DNA of 64,000 bases from Abiotrophia defectiva ATCC 49176 (GTDB lineage Bacteria; Bacillota; Bacilli; Lactobacillales; Aerococcaceae). The position numbers and the translations under genes are program-made. Where the stretch lies: contig NZ_CP146287.1 of assembly GCF_037041345.1 (NCBI RefSeq), forward strand, positions 1,863,501 to 1,927,500. Reading direction: 5' to 3'. The notes under the pieces were generated by a model, which saw only the letters and a list, made by a program, of their open reading frames with translations, was not told the DNA's origin and ran no database searches. Shown piece after piece: positions 8,844-18,840 of the stretch (positions are counted from its first letter, which is position 1; the number at the start of each line of letters is the position of its first letter).

Positions 8844-8934
8844 CCACATCCCTACGTAAGTATTAACTTCATCAGGTTATGAGGGTCCGAGGCAAAGCCC
8901 CATCTCAGCCGCAGTCGCGGCACCCCTTGTGTTA
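8844..8934 (-). promoter_or_regulatory. TPP riboswitch (THI element)
   Basis: The minus strand contains AGGGGTGCC, CGGCTGAGATGGG, GACCCTCATAACCTGATG and TTAATACTTACGTAGGGA in order, the conserved core of the thiamine pyrophosphate aptamer. CACA near 8930 can pair with TGTG near 8846 to close P1. It controls thiX-thiY-thiZ-amidase. Confidence 0.95.
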
Positions 8935-8941
8935 CCTCTAT

Positions 8942-8970
8942 ATTATATGCAAGTTGATGTAAGAATGCAA
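8942..8970 (-). promoter_or_regulatory. Promoter of the TPP-controlled operon
   Basis: TTGCAT (8965-8970) and TATAAT (8942-8947) are separated by exactly 17 bases. Transcription would begin only a few bases before the aptamer. Confidence 0.85.
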
Positions 8971-9135
8971 TTGCGGTGCTTAAGGAAGAAATAAGGTAAC
9001 TCTTTAAAATAAACTGGTATTTCAACAAATAATCTCTCTTCTAACGCCTGCCACCCTCGGTATGATGATAATAAAGATATTAATTCTAACTATCCGCCAA
9101 ACCTTCTTCCTAGCAACACTTCCATTATGCTTTAA

Positions 9136-9477
9136 TTAACCCTGCAGCATCTTCATGATGCCGCTATGATCTAGAACTAGGAAGGACATAAAGAGGCAAT
9201 AGACCAACATGCCCAGCAACAAATAGGTCTCAAAGGGCACTAGTCTCGGGAAGGTGGCTTTGATCCCCTTCCTGTGTCGATAGCATCTGGCCAACCAACT
9301 CAAACCTAGGCCACAAGAGAAGACAGCAAAGGGCTCTAAGAAGAGCCGGTAGTTTGAACTGAGCGCATCCACACTAAATAAGCCGACTGGCTGAGGCGCA
9401 ATCACTAGGTAACAGACAAGCGTAAACAAGAGCTGAGCCACCACTAGGGCCCATAGGACTTTTCTAAAGGTTCTCAT
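9136..9477 (-). CDS. Small membrane protein of unknown function
   Basis: I do not recognise this 113-residue product. It has three hydrophobic segments, at about residues 8-28, 47-65 and 85-103, with a basic loop RCYRHRKGIK between the second and third. An AGAGGTG ribosome binding site precedes the ATG by about 8 bases, which supports it as a real gene. It stands alone between the thi operon promoter and the CBS-ACT gene. Confidence 0.55.
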   Translation of the reverse strand: MRTFRKVLWALVVAQLLFTLVCYLVIAPQPVGLFSVDALSSNYRLFLEPFAVFSCGLGLSWLARCYRHRKGIKATFPRLVPFETYLLLGMLVYCLFMSFLVLDHSGIMKMLQG

Positions 9478-9627
9478 ATTCGCTCACCTCTCCCCTTCTC
9501 TGATTAGGCATCTACTAATGAGTCCGGCTTCTAGCTACAACTTCATTATAGTCCTTTGAAAAGGCTTTTACAATAGTAGGCAGTCCCCATTTTGTGCGCT
9601 TTGCTTAACTATTTTTCTTCTATACAA

Positions 9628-9657
9628 AGCAAAAGAGGCTAAGAAATTCTTAGCCTC
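9628..9657 (-). terminator. Terminator after the CBS-ACT gene
   Basis: GAGGCTAAG (9635-9643) pairs perfectly with CTTAGCCTC (9649-9657); the minus strand continues TTTTGCTT. Confidence 0.85.
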
Positions 9658-9669
9658 CATCTATTAAAT

Positions 9670-10314
9670 TTATTCCGGCTTCACGAAGACACCAGACACT
9701 TTGTAGCCTTTTTCTTGGAAGACGCGCGCGACTTCCTCAGAATCTTGAGTATCCACGTGAACCACCACATTGGTCTTGTCGTCCAAGTGGTAGACGTTCA
9801 TTTGGGTGATGCTCCAGTTATGCTTAGCAGTTGTCTCACCGATGTCCTCTAGAATCCCTGCCTTGTCATCGACTACTTCTACCACGAAACGAGTCCCTGG
9901 GGTGTAGTAGCCATTGATGTCAATGAAGGCTTCGAAGATGTCCTTGTCAGTGATAATCCCCACTAATTGAGCGTGGTCCATGACAACCAGGACACCGACG
10001 TCCATATTGCGCATCTCGGAAGCGGCTTGTTCCAAGAGGGCATCTGGGCTGGTGGTAATGACGCGACGAATCATAATGTCTGCCGCAGTCGTCTTGTTGA
10101 GCAAGTAGTTGAGTTCATGCACGCTCAGGCTGGTCGCGGTAGAAGGTGAGTTCTTGGCAATGACAGACTCTGTTAAGAGCCCTACCAATTGGCCTTTGAC
10201 TACGACTGGCAAACGGTGAATGTCGTGTTGGCGCATCAAGTCCAGCGCCTTAATGACAGTGGTATCTGGCGTGATGGTCACCAAGTCGGTTGACATATAG
10301 TTTTTAACGTACAT
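9670..10314 (-). CDS. CBS-pair and ACT domain protein (AcuB-like), left copy
   Basis: The 214-residue protein has two CBS motifs (about residues 1-60 and 75-135, including VGIITDKDIF) followed by an ACT-like domain (about 140-214). Such proteins sense adenine nucleotides and small ligands. It follows livF directly and is the last gene of the liv operon; streptococci show the same arrangement. In this left copy the upstream liv genes are broken and the operon promoter is missing, so expression is doubtful. Confidence 0.8.
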   Translation of the reverse strand: MYVKNYMSTDLVTITPDTTVIKALDLMRQHDIHRLPVVVKGQLVGLLTESVIAKNSPSTATSLSVHELNYLLNKTTAADIMIRRVITTSPDALLEQAASEMRNMDVGVLVVMDHAQLVGIITDKDIFEAFIDINGYYTPGTRFVVEVVDDKAGILEDIGETTAKHNWSITQMNVYHLDDKTNVVVHVDTQDSEEVARVFQEKGYKVSGVFVKPE

Positions 10315-10318
10315 TTGC

Positions 10319-11021
10319 TTAACCTCCTAAGTATGCTTTTTGGACGGCATCGCTCTCGAGGAGCTCTTGGCCGTCCCGCTCAGAACGATCTTACCGGTTT
10401 CCAAGACGTAACCCCGACTCGCAATGGACAGGGCCATCTTGGCATTTTGTTCAATCAAGAGGACGGTGGTCCCTTGAGCTTGAATCTGTTGAATAATGTT
10501 GAAGATTTCTTGGATGAAGATTGGCGCCAAGCCCATGGATGGCTCATCCAACAAGAGGAGCTTAGGCTTGGACATAAGGGCCCGTCCCATGGCTAGCATC
10601 TGTTGCTCCCCACCTGATAGGGTGGAAGCATCCTGCTTCTGACGCTCGCCCAAGACTGGAAGCGGTCATAAACTGCTTGAATATCTTCTTCGATATTGGC
10701 GCGGTCCTTGCGTAAGAAGGCACCCATTTCCAAGTTTTCGCGGACAGACAGGCCTTTGAAGACGTGACGGCCTTCTGGCACGTGGGAAATCCCCAGTTGG
10801 ACAATCTTCTGGGCGTTGGTTTTGGTAATGTTCTGGCCTTCATAGGTCAGAGTCCCTGAAGCGGGCTTAATCAAACCGGAGACAGTCCGTAGGATGGTCG
10901 ATTTACCAGCCCCATTGGCCCCAATCAGGGAGACAATCTCCCCTTGGTTAACCTCGAAGTTAACGCCACGGACTGCATTAATCATGCCGTAGTTGACGGC
11001 TAAGTTCTCAACACGTAACAT
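10319..11021 (-). pseudogene. livF: livF, left copy, with two single-base deletions
   Basis: This matches the intact livF at 19490-20194 except for one missing base near 10373 and another near 10659, each from a run of two or three G. The first-translated half (LRVENLAVNYG to about YDRF) is intact; the frame then shifts before the LSGGEQQML signature. Walker A GANGAGKST is present. The deletions may be sequencing errors rather than mutations. Confidence 0.85.
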
Positions 11022-11716
11022 TAGGCGTCACCTCCTAGGTAGGCCCGGATAACATCTGGGTTCTGACGAATTTCTTCTGGCGTGCCTTGGGCCAAGAGTC
11101 GGCGTATTCCAAGACATAGATGCGTTGGCAGATTTCCATAACCAGGGCCATATCGTGTTCGATCAAGACGATGGTTAAGCAAATTGTTGGCGAATCTGTT
11201 CAATTAGGGCGGTTAACTCAGCGGTTTCCGCTGGGTTCATGCCGGCTGCTGGCTCGTCTAAGAAGAGGATCTTAGGTTCGGTGGCCAGGGCCCGGACGAT
11301 TTCCAGACGGCGTTGTTGACCGTAGGCCAAGTTCTTAGCCTTGTCTTGAGCGTATTGAGCTAGGTCGAAGATTTCCAAGAGTTCTAAGGCTTTAGCCTTC
11401 ATCTTAGCTTCTGTCTCATAGTAGGCCTTGGTCGGAAAATGCTGGACCAGATGGCATCATGATTGTGCCCGTGCATGGCTACCATGACGTTCTCCAAGAC
11501 GCTTTGGTCTTTGAAGAGGCGGATATTTTGGAAGGTCGCGCCAAGCCTAGTTGGTTAATCTTATAAGGTGCCATGCCGTTCAAGGTCTTGACCCCATCAG
11601 CGGTTGATAGGTGACAGTCCCTTCTGTTGGCTCGTAGACGCCCGTTAAGAGGTTGAAGAAGGTGGTCTTGCCGGCCCCGTTAGGACCGATAAGGCCTACA
11701 AGCTCTTGCTCTTCTA
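11021..11716 (-). pseudogene. livG: livG, left copy, truncated and frameshifted
   Basis: This corresponds to livG at 20194-20894 but lacks the first 25 or so codons, cut at the duplication join, and has five single-base deletions (near 11103, 11180, 11433, 11537 and 11611), all from CC, GG or GGG runs. It has no start codon or ribosome binding site of its own. It cannot make a working ATPase. Confidence 0.9.
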
Positions 11717-11854
11717 TTTGAAGGCGCCGTGTTTTTCAATGGCATGGATTGTATAGGTGGAACAGGTCGGACTATAACGGCAACTAGGCGGGAAGAGTGG
11801 CGATAGGGCCAACTGATAGAAACGCACTAGCTTAATGAAGAGCCAACGAAACAT
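11714..11854 (-). pseudogene. yidD: yidD, right copy, truncated at the duplication join
   Basis: The first 46 codons match yidD, from [14 protein letters not shown] to EKHGAFK, and are then ended by a TAG created at the join with livG sequence. The CHPF-containing C-terminal half is missing. The complete gene is at 2390-2683. Confidence 0.9.
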
Positions 11855-11858
11855 CCTA

Positions 11859-12473
11859 TCACCCCTTCTGGAGGAAGGTCCGGAAGAGCCACTGAATGAT
11901 CTCACTGGACAGGAAGGTGAAGAAGAAGAGGGAAGCCGGCCGGTAGAGCAGTACCATCTTGACGAATTCTTTGAAGGTGATGTTGGACATACCAGTAATC
12001 ATACAGAAGATATCGTCTGGGAAAATGGGTGCCACGAAGCCGATTTTAAGTAGGCGACGGAAACCTGGGCCATCATTCATTTTGGCGATATAGTGGTCGT
12101 ATTGCTTGTCTGACAAGAAGGCCTTGATGAAACTAGATCCGAAGCGTTTGCCTAGGAAGAAGTTAATGCAGGAACCGATGACCATGCCCGTACAGTTGAG
12201 CAGGAAGCCACCAAAGTGACCATAGATCACGTCACCAATGACATTGTGTAGGCCACCAGGAATAATGGGATAAATTGTCTGGGAAATTTGTAATAAGAGG
12301 AAGAGTAAGGGACCGAATATCCCCATACTTTTAAGCAGTTCTCCAAAGCCTCCGCCTTCCTTAAAATAAGGCGAACTGGCAATAAAGACTGAGCCCGTAA
12401 CGGTCAGAATCAAACCCACTACAGTGAGAATTTGAATCAGTTTCCGTTTTTTCTCGAGCGATAGCTTGCTCAT
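11859..12473 (-). CDS. VTT-domain membrane protein, right copy
   Basis: The product is identical to that of 2688-3302, including the YPIIPGG and FPDDIF motifs. Its promoter (12535-12563) and ribosome binding site are duplicated too, so it could be expressed. It leads into a truncated yidD. Confidence 0.8.
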   Translation of the reverse strand: MSKLSLEKKRKLIQILTVVGLILTVTGSVFIASSPYFKEGGGFGELLKSMGIFGPLLFLLLQISQTIYPIIPGGLHNVIGDVIYGHFGGFLLNCTGMVIGSCINFFLGKRFGSSFIKAFLSDKQYDHYIAKMNDGPGFRRLLKIGFVAPIFPDDIFCMITGMSNITFKEFVKMVLLYRPASLFFFTFLSSEIIQWLFRTFLQKG

Positions 12474-12655
12474 AGCGTCTACTCCTTTAAGTCATGTCTC
12501 ACGGTTGTCCCTTAGACAGACCGTCAACAAGTCTACTATACACTAAAAATAGCATGATGTCAGTAATGTTAACTTTTTTTTAGGATTTGATGTCAAAGTA
12601 CTGACTCCCCTAAACAAAAAGTGCCAGAGCTAACGGTGCTCTGGCTACTCGACTA

Positions 12656-13750
12656 TTAGAATTTCAAGTGTGGTTCTACTACAATCAGGTCCTTGCTGAC
12701 TTGGTTGAGGACTTGGCAACCGGTCTCTGTCACCAAGACTAAGTCTTCAATCCGCACCCCTACCTTGCCTTGCAGGTAGATACCTGGCTCGATAGAGAAG
12801 ATTTGGCCGACTTGGGCCTGAGCTTGGTTGAACTCGGAAACGTCCCCTGCTTCGTGGACTTCCCGCCCGATGAAGTGGCCGGTCCGATGGGTGAAGTATT
12901 CCCCGTACCCAGCCTCCTCAATGACCTGGCGCGCTGCCCGGTCAATGCTGGCCAAGGTCACACCTGGACGGACTGCCTTAATGGCCGCTTCTTGGGCCTG
13001 ACGCACGGTCTCATAGACTCGCCGCGACTCCTCATCCGGCTCCCCGTAGAAGACGGTCCGGGTCATATCCGAACAGTAGCCCTTGTAAGAAGAGCCGATG
13101 TCAATTACCACTGAATCACCCGGTTGAGGGCGGTCGTCATTAGTTTCGTGGTGGGGATCCGCCCCATTGGCCCCGTAGGCAATAATGGGTTCGAAGGAGA
13201 AACCTTGGCAACCCAAACGCTGATAGATGCCAGCCAATTCGCTAACCATTTCAGATTCTGGCAAGCCATCCGCCACCAAGTTAATGAGGGCTAGGGTGGC
13301 CTGATCATTAAGGGCAGAAGCCTCTTGCATGAGTTCTTGCTCCTCAGGTGACTTGATGGCCCGCAGGTCATCCACCAAATAAGCAGCATTCACAGGCTGC
13401 AAATCTTGGCGGACCGTCATCAGATCCAAGAGAAAATGACTTGGCCAAACCTTATCAATCCCCGTTTTACCGGGCGCCAGACTTTGGGCCAACCAACTGA
13501 TAACTGGCTCCCCATCACGGTAGGTCATCACTTCTATGTCGTGCTCCAAGCCACTCGCTAGCGGGAATAGTTGGTTGAGATAGAGTTGATGACGACCGTC
13601 AGCTGCTACCTTGAGCAGTAAGAGCCGCTCTCCCGGCTGGGTCTCATAGCCAATCAAATAAGCAATACTTGACGGATCCGTCACTAATTGTTGGGCAATC
13701 CCTGCTGCCTTGAGGCCCTGAACTAGGGCTTCTAATCGTTCAGCTTGCAT
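12656..13750 (-). CDS. Xaa-Pro peptidase, M24B family, right copy
   Basis: The translated product is identical to that of 3485-4579 with all five metal ligands. The promoter (13781-13810) and the terminator at 12612-12649 are duplicated with it. Confidence 0.85.
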   Translation of the reverse strand: MQAERLEALVQGLKAAGIAQQLVTDPSSIAYLIGYETQPGERLLLLKVAADGRHQLYLNQLFPLASGLEHDIEVMTYRDGEPVISWLAQSLAPGKTGIDKVWPSHFLLDLMTVRQDLQPVNAAYLVDDLRAIKSPEEQELMQEASALNDQATLALINLVADGLPESEMVSELAGIYQRLGCQGFSFEPIIAYGANGADPHHETNDDRPQPGDSVVIDIGSSYKGYCSDMTRTVFYGEPDEESRRVYETVRQAQEAAIKAVRPGVTLASIDRAARQVIEEAGYGEYFTHRTGHFIGREVHEAGDVSEFNQAQAQVGQIFSIEPGIYLQGKVGVRIEDLVLVTETGCQVLNQVSKDLIVVEPHLKF

Positions 13751-13859
13751 GTATACGCGCTCCCTTCTTCTTTCCCTTCTATTATAACACAGGGATTTGC
13801 TGGGACCCAAGACAAAGCCATAAGAAAAGGCTGGGAACTCGTCCCAGCCTCGGTGCTGT

Positions 13860-15353
13860 CTATTCGATAATTTCTGTCTCTAGGACACCTGCTGCTTCAA
13901 AGGCAGCCGCCAACTGGCAGAGGACCCGTTCCTGGCCCTTGCCGGCCCATAGCTGGACACCCAGTGGAAGGCCTTCTGACGATTTGCCCAGAGGCAACAT
14001 GATGGCCGGTTGACCAGCCAGGTTCTGGAGGAAGGTCCAAGGCGTGTAAGCCCAACTATCCTGCCAACGCTCCATAATGAGATCGGTGCGAGCTTCTTTG
14101 GCTAAGCCCTCCTGATTCAAGAGGCGCTGAGCCATCTCCGCCGAAGCCGCAAAGCTCCCATGCAGGGGCGCCGGCCCGTTGGTCCCAGGCGTCAAAAGTA
14201 TATCATAGTCCTGGAAGAAATTCTCCAAATCAGCCGCTAGCTGATCCCAACGGCCCAGCAGCTGGCTGTAATCGGCAGCATCCCAAGGCAAGCCGGCCTG
14301 GTAGATGCCCCAGGTCATTGGCTCCATATCGTCTGGCGTCAAGGCACGACCCAGACTAGCCTCAAATCCTCGCATCATGGCAACCGTCTCAACAGCATTC
14401 ATGGTGGTATAATCACGCGCCGCCGCTATGACATCCACTGGGAAGTCAACTGCGACGAGCTCATGACCCATGCCTGCCAATCGTTCTACCGTCTGGCGCA
14501 ACAAGTTAGCCACATCTAAGCGAACTTGAGGTGTTAGGGGCGAATCCAGCAGATAGGCGATTCTGAGCGGACGCTGAGGCAAGGTCAGGGGCCCAGGACT
14601 TAAGCGCGGCACCATGTAAGGTGCGGCCCACTGTTCCACCTGCAGCCCCTCCAATAAGGTCCAGGTATCCCGGACCGACTTGGTTAAAGCAAAATGTACC
14701 GATGCCCCCTGCCAGCCCCGGTAGCCATCTGGGCCAACTGGCACCCGGCCACGGGAAGGCTTGAGGCCAATCAGGCCACAGAAGCTGGCGGGAATCCGGA
14801 TAGAACCCCCGCCGTCACTAGCCGTGACGATTGGCACCATACCAGCCTTGAGCGCAGCCGCCGCCCCACCACTGGACCCACCCGCGTTACGGGTTAGATC
14901 CCCAGGATAGCTGACTGCTCCGGTAAACTGGGCATCGCTAATATTCTTAAAGCCAAATTCCGGCACATTGGTCCGGCCTACCACGATAAAGCCCAAAGCC
15001 TGGATGCGTTCTACGAAATAAGAAGTCTGGTTGGCTACATAGTCGGCCATAAGCTGGGCGCCCGCATAGGAAGGCTCACCAGCTTGGAGTTGGCCCAAGT
15101 CCTTGAGTAGAATAGGCACCCCAAAGAAGGCAGGTAATTCCTGACGTTCTAACTCTGACAACTGACTCCAGAGCTGGTCATGCGCCTGGGCTTGGGCCCG
15201 CGCACTCTCGGCTTGGACATGGGCCACTGCATGTAGGCTAGGATTGAGGGCCTGGATATTTTCGAGGGCCCAGTCCACCAATTGGCTGGCCGTCAAACGA
15301 CCGGCCTTGACTTCTTGCGCATAGTAAGTCGCATCTTGCTTAAATAAGGGCAT
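13860..15353 (-). CDS. Amidase signature family hydrolase, right copy
   Basis: The product is identical to that of 4689-6182 and has the same 14-base overlap with the transporter ATPase gene. A copy of its terminator lies at 13822-13850. Confidence 0.8.
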   Translation of the reverse strand: MPLFKQDATYYAQEVKAGRLTASQLVDWALENIQALNPSLHAVAHVQAESARAQAQAHDQLWSQLSELERQELPAFFGVPILLKDLGQLQAGEPSYAGAQLMADYVANQTSYFVERIQALGFIVVGRTNVPEFGFKNISDAQFTGAVSYPGDLTRNAGGSSGGAAAALKAGMVPIVTASDGGGSIRIPASFCGLIGLKPSRGRVPVGPDGYRGWQGASVHFALTKSVRDTWTLLEGLQVEQWAAPYMVPRLSPGPLTLPQRPLRIAYLLDSPLTPQVRLDVANLLRQTVERLAGMGHELVAVDFPVDVIAAARDYTTMNAVETVAMMRGFEASLGRALTPDDMEPMTWGIYQAGLPWDAADYSQLLGRWDQLAADLENFFQDYDILLTPGTNGPAPLHGSFAASAEMAQRLLNQEGLAKEARTDLIMERWQDSWAYTPWTFLQNLAGQPAIMLPLGKSSEGLPLGVQLWAGKGQERVLCQLAAAFEAAGVLETEIIE

Positions 15354-16095
15354 CTTCTGGCAGCACTCCTTTGGCTAAATCATCGAGTAGTTGGCGTTTG
15401 TAATGAAGAAATTCTGGACTAAAGCCAATGGCTTCAAAGTCTGACTTATCCAGTTGAATGTCGTGGACAGCTTGCAGGGTCCCTGGCTTGCCGCCCATAA
15501 CATAGACCTTGTCAGACAAGATCAGGGCTTCATCCACATCGTGGGTGATGAGCAAGGTTGACCAGCCCATCTGCTGCTTGTATTGAAGGAACCACTGATG
15601 CAGCTGGCGTCGGGTCACCGCGTCCAAGGCACCAAAGGCCTCATCCAAGAGGACCCATTGACGCTTGAAGCAGGCAGTCCGCAGGAAGGCTGCCCGCTGG
15701 CGCATCCCCCCTGACAGGGACTTAGGATAGTGTTGGGCCCAAGTCGCTAGCTTGAATTCTTCCAGTAGCTGCTTGGCCTCAGCGCGGGCCTGGGACTTCT
15801 TGACACCAGACACCACTAGGGGCAGGGCCACATTGTCTACTAGGGTCAGGTGCTCGAAAAGCATGTCCTTTTGCAGCATGTAGCTGACCTGACCGGGTTC
15901 CAGAGGCTGTCCCCCCAAGCTGATAGAGCCCGATTGGACCGGCAAGATACCGGCAATTAAATTAAAGAGGGTGGTCTTACCGACCCCGCTTCGACCCAGG
16001 ATAGCCACGGTTTGGCCCGCTGCCACCTGAAGATTCACATCTTGGATGACCATTTGCTGGTCGTAGCCGTAGGCTAAGTCCCGAATTTCTAGCAC
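15340..16095 (-). CDS. thiZ: Thiamine-precursor ABC ATPase, right copy
   Basis: Identical to the product of 6169-6924, with Walker A GRSGVGKTT and signature LSGGMRQ. Confidence 0.85.
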   Translation of the reverse strand: MLEIRDLAYGYDQQMVIQDVNLQVAAGQTVAILGRSGVGKTTLFNLIAGILPVQSGSISLGGQPLEPGQVSYMLQKDMLFEHLTLVDNVALPLVVSGVKKSQARAEAKQLLEEFKLATWAQHYPKSLSGGMRQRAAFLRTACFKRQWVLLDEAFGALDAVTRRQLHQWFLQYKQQMGWSTLLITHDVDEALILSDKVYVMGGKPGTLQAVHDIQLDKSDFEAIGFSPEFLHYKRQLLDDLAKGVLPEDALI

Positions 16096-16096
16096 C

Positions 16097-17098
16097 TTAC
16101 TCCGCTCCTAAATATTCATTGCTAAAGTATTGGCCCTTAGTTAGGTCGCTTTCGACCAGTTTGTTGTCGTAGAGCCATTGATAGAAGGCATTCCAACGAG
16201 CTGGATCGAACTGGCCCCATTTGGCTGGATCGCTAGCGTAACGCTCGCTCAACCATTTTTGGGAAGCCACGACGAAATCACGTTGGTCCTTCAATTCTGG
16301 GGCCGCTTCAATCAGAATGTCGGCCGCTTCTTCTGGATGTTCCATAGCATATTGGTAGCCCTTCTTGATGGCTGCCAAGACCTTCTTAGCTTGATCTGGG
16401 TGGGCTTTGAGGTAATCGTTGTTGGCAATAATAACTGGTGAGTAGAAGTCCAATTCTGGCGCGATGTCCCGAATTTGGAAGAAGGTGGTGGACACCTTCT
16501 GGAAGCCTGCCAAAATCCCGTCCCAGGCATAGTAAACCCAGGCTGCATCGAATTGGTTATTAGCCAAACCGATAATGGAATTGTCGCCGTCATTTGGCAC
16601 TAGGCTAGCCTTGGAGAAGTCCCCGCCGGCCTTCTTAGTCATGTATTCCATCATCTTCAACTCAATTGGGTCATTCCAAGTGCCGTACTTGTGGCCTTCT
16701 AAGCCCTTAGGATCCTTGATGCCGGCTTCTTCCTTAGCAATAATACCGGACGTGTTGTGTTCAATAATAGCCGCTACCGCCGTTACTGGCAAGCCACCCG
16801 CAAATCGCTTAGCCAAAGAATCTTGGAAGGCAATTCCGAAGGCCGCCTTACCTAACCCCACTAATTCAGTGGTTGAGCCTTCTGGTGGCCGTTTGATGTC
16901 GACTTCCACGCCCACTTCCTTGAAGTAGCCCTTGGCTTGGGCGACGTAAAGCCCGGTATGGTTGGTGTTAGGTACCCAGTCTAGAATCAGGTCTACCTTG
17001 TTGTCATCACCTGTTTGAGCGGCTACGCTTGGTAGTGTGGTCCCAGCCAAAGATAGGCCGGCAAGCAGGGCCGCGAATTTTTTCATCCATTTTTGCAT
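16097..17098 (-). CDS. thiY: ThiY-like binding protein, right copy
   Basis: Identical to the product of 6926-7927, again with a signal peptide lacking a lipobox cysteine. Confidence 0.85.
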   Translation of the reverse strand: MQKWMKKFAALLAGLSLAGTTLPSVAAQTGDDNKVDLILDWVPNTNHTGLYVAQAKGYFKEVGVEVDIKRPPEGSTTELVGLGKAAFGIAFQDSLAKRFAGGLPVTAVAAIIEHNTSGIIAKEEAGIKDPKGLEGHKYGTWNDPIELKMMEYMTKKAGGDFSKASLVPNDGDNSIIGLANNQFDAAWVYYAWDGILAGFQKVSTTFFQIRDIAPELDFYSPVIIANNDYLKAHPDQAKKVLAAIKKGYQYAMEHPEEAADILIEAAPELKDQRDFVVASQKWLSERYASDPAKWGQFDPARWNAFYQWLYDNKLVESDLTKGQYFSNEYLGAE

Positions 17099-17119
17099 GT
17101 GTGTGTCACTCCTCTAATC

Positions 17120-17899
17120 TTAGGAAATATGGGGGGCCTTGCTTGAGCGCCAAGGCAAGGCTAGTCGTTCAATTAAGGCAACTAGGCCCATGAAAATCAA
17201 ACTCAGTGCTGAAATGAGGAAAATGACCGCGAACATCTTGTCGTAGGCGAAGGCCTTCTTGGTCTGAATCATGTAGACGCCCAAACCCTCGAATCCCCCT
17301 AGCCATTCCGCCACAACCGAACTCACGAAGGCGTATGAGACACTGACCTTCAGCCCGGAAAAGAAGAAATGTAGGCTGGTCGGTATCTTAACATAGCGCA
17401 AGGTCTGCCAATGACTGGCTCCCATCATGTTCAGCAACTGCAAGGCATCCTGGTCACAATGGGCGAAGCCACTTAAGATACTCATGATAATAGGAAAAAT
17501 CGTGGTTAAGACGACTAAGACAATCTTAGGCGTCATCTCATAGCCCAGGGCCAAGACCAAAATCGGCGCAATAGCCACCGTCGGCACAGTCTGAGATACG
17601 ATTAAGAGTGGGTAGAGGGCCCGGTGGACCCATTTGAAGCGGTCCATGATGACCGCCAGAATAAAGGCCAAGACAATCCCAATGCCCAGCCCAATAAAGG
17701 CCTGGATTAGGGTTACCCGACTATTGCGCCAGAGGTTAGGGGCATCTTGCCAGATAGCCGCCAGAACCGCCGACGGAGCCGGAATGATAAAACGCGGTAG
17801 CATACCCAGTCGAGCCGTCACTTCCCATAAGGCCAGGAGTCCTAAGCCTGTCAGCCAAGCCACACTTGATTCAAACCAGCGATGCACTCTCTGTTTAAT
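17120..17899 (-). CDS. thiX: Thiamine-precursor ABC permease, right copy
   Basis: Identical to 7949-8728. The same AAAGGAGA ribosome binding site 8 bases before an ATT codon indicates the start at 17899. Confidence 0.75.
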   Translation of the reverse strand: MKQRVHRWFESSVAWLTGLGLLALWEVTARLGMLPRFIIPAPSAVLAAIWQDAPNLWRNSRVTLIQAFIGLGIGIVLAFILAVIMDRFKWVHRALYPLLIVSQTVPTVAIAPILVLALGYEMTPKIVLVVLTTIFPIIMSILSGFAHCDQDALQLLNMMGASHWQTLRYVKIPTSLHFFFSGLKVSVSYAFVSSVVAEWLGGFEGLGVYMIQTKKAFAYDKMFAVIFLISALSLIFMGLVALIERLALPWRSSKAPHIS

Positions 17900-17957
17900 G
17901 GTTACCGTCTCCTTTCTATTGAGAATACGTAACACCCACTTGCGTTTGGACTCGATC

Positions 17958-17994
17958 AAAAAGACCCATCCCGGCATGACGCGCAGGATGAGTC
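17958..17994 (-). terminator. Regulated terminator of the TPP riboswitch, right copy
   Basis: Same 9-bp stem and U run as at 8787-8823. Confidence 0.75.
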
Positions 17995-18014
17995 CATCAA
18001 TCAGATTCAACTTG

Positions 18015-18105
18015 CCACATCCCTACGTAAGTATTAACTTCATCAGGTTATGAGGGTCCGAGGCAAAGCCCCATCTCAGCCGCAGTCGCGGCACCCCTTG
18101 TGTTA
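18015..18105 (-). promoter_or_regulatory. TPP riboswitch, right copy
   Basis: The same conserved aptamer blocks as at 8844-8934, without visible change. Confidence 0.95.
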
Positions 18106-18112
18106 CCTCTAT

Positions 18113-18141
18113 ATTATATGCAAGTTGATGTAAGAATGCAA
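18113..18141 (-). promoter_or_regulatory. Promoter of the thi operon, right copy
   Basis: TTGCAT and TATAAT separated by 17 bases, as in the left copy. Confidence 0.85.
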
Positions 18142-18306
18142 TTGCGGTGCTTAAGGAAGAAATAAGGTAACTCTTTAAAATAAACTGGTATTTCAACAAA
18201 TAATCTCTCTTCTAACGCCTGCCACCCTCGGTATGATGATAATAAAGATATTAATTCTAACTATCCGCCAAACCTTCTTCCTAGCAACACTTCCATTATG
18301 CTTTAA

Positions 18307-18648
18307 TTAACCCTGCAGCATCTTCATGATGCCGCTATGATCTAGAACTAGGAAGGACATAAAGAGGCAATAGACCAACATGCCCAGCAACAAATAGGTC
18401 TCAAAGGGCACTAGTCTCGGGAAGGTGGCTTTGATCCCCTTCCTGTGTCGATAGCATCTGGCCAACCAACTCAAACCTAGGCCACAAGAGAAGACAGCAA
18501 AGGGCTCTAAGAAGAGCCGGTAGTTTGAACTGAGCGCATCCACACTAAATAAGCCGACTGGCTGAGGCGCAATCACTAGGTAACAGACAAGCGTAAACAA
18601 GAGCTGAGCCACCACTAGGGCCCATAGGACTTTTCTAAAGGTTCTCAT
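18307..18648 (-). CDS. Small membrane protein of unknown function, right copy
   Basis: Identical to the 113-residue product of 9136-9477, with three hydrophobic segments and no recognised family. Confidence 0.55.
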   Translation of the reverse strand: MRTFRKVLWALVVAQLLFTLVCYLVIAPQPVGLFSVDALSSNYRLFLEPFAVFSCGLGLSWLARCYRHRKGIKATFPRLVPFETYLLLGMLVYCLFMSFLVLDHSGIMKMLQG

Positions 18649-18840
18649 ATTCGCTCACCTCTCCCCTTCTCTGATTAGGCATCTACTAATGAGTCCGGCT
18701 TCTAGCTACAACTTCATTATAGTCCTTTGAAAAGGCTTTTACAATAGTAGGCAGTCCCCATTTTGTGCGCTTTGCTTAACTATTTTTCTTCTATACAAAG
18801 CAAAAGAGGCTAAGAAATTCTTAGCCTCCATCTATTAAAT

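Larger units (their letters stand above)
2546..11716. repeat. Left copy of a 9.17 kb direct tandem duplication
   Basis: Positions 2546-11716 recur at 11717-20894 with a constant offset of 9171 bases until about 10373, rising to 9178 at the end. The rise comes from seven single-base deletions in this copy, at about 10373, 10659, 11103, 11180, 11433, 11537 and 11611. The unit runs from within yidD to within livG. At the join, livG sequence ending CTTCTA abuts yidD sequence starting TTTGAAGG, with no shared bases at the breakpoint. Encoded proteins outside the deletion cluster are identical between copies. Confidence 0.95.
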
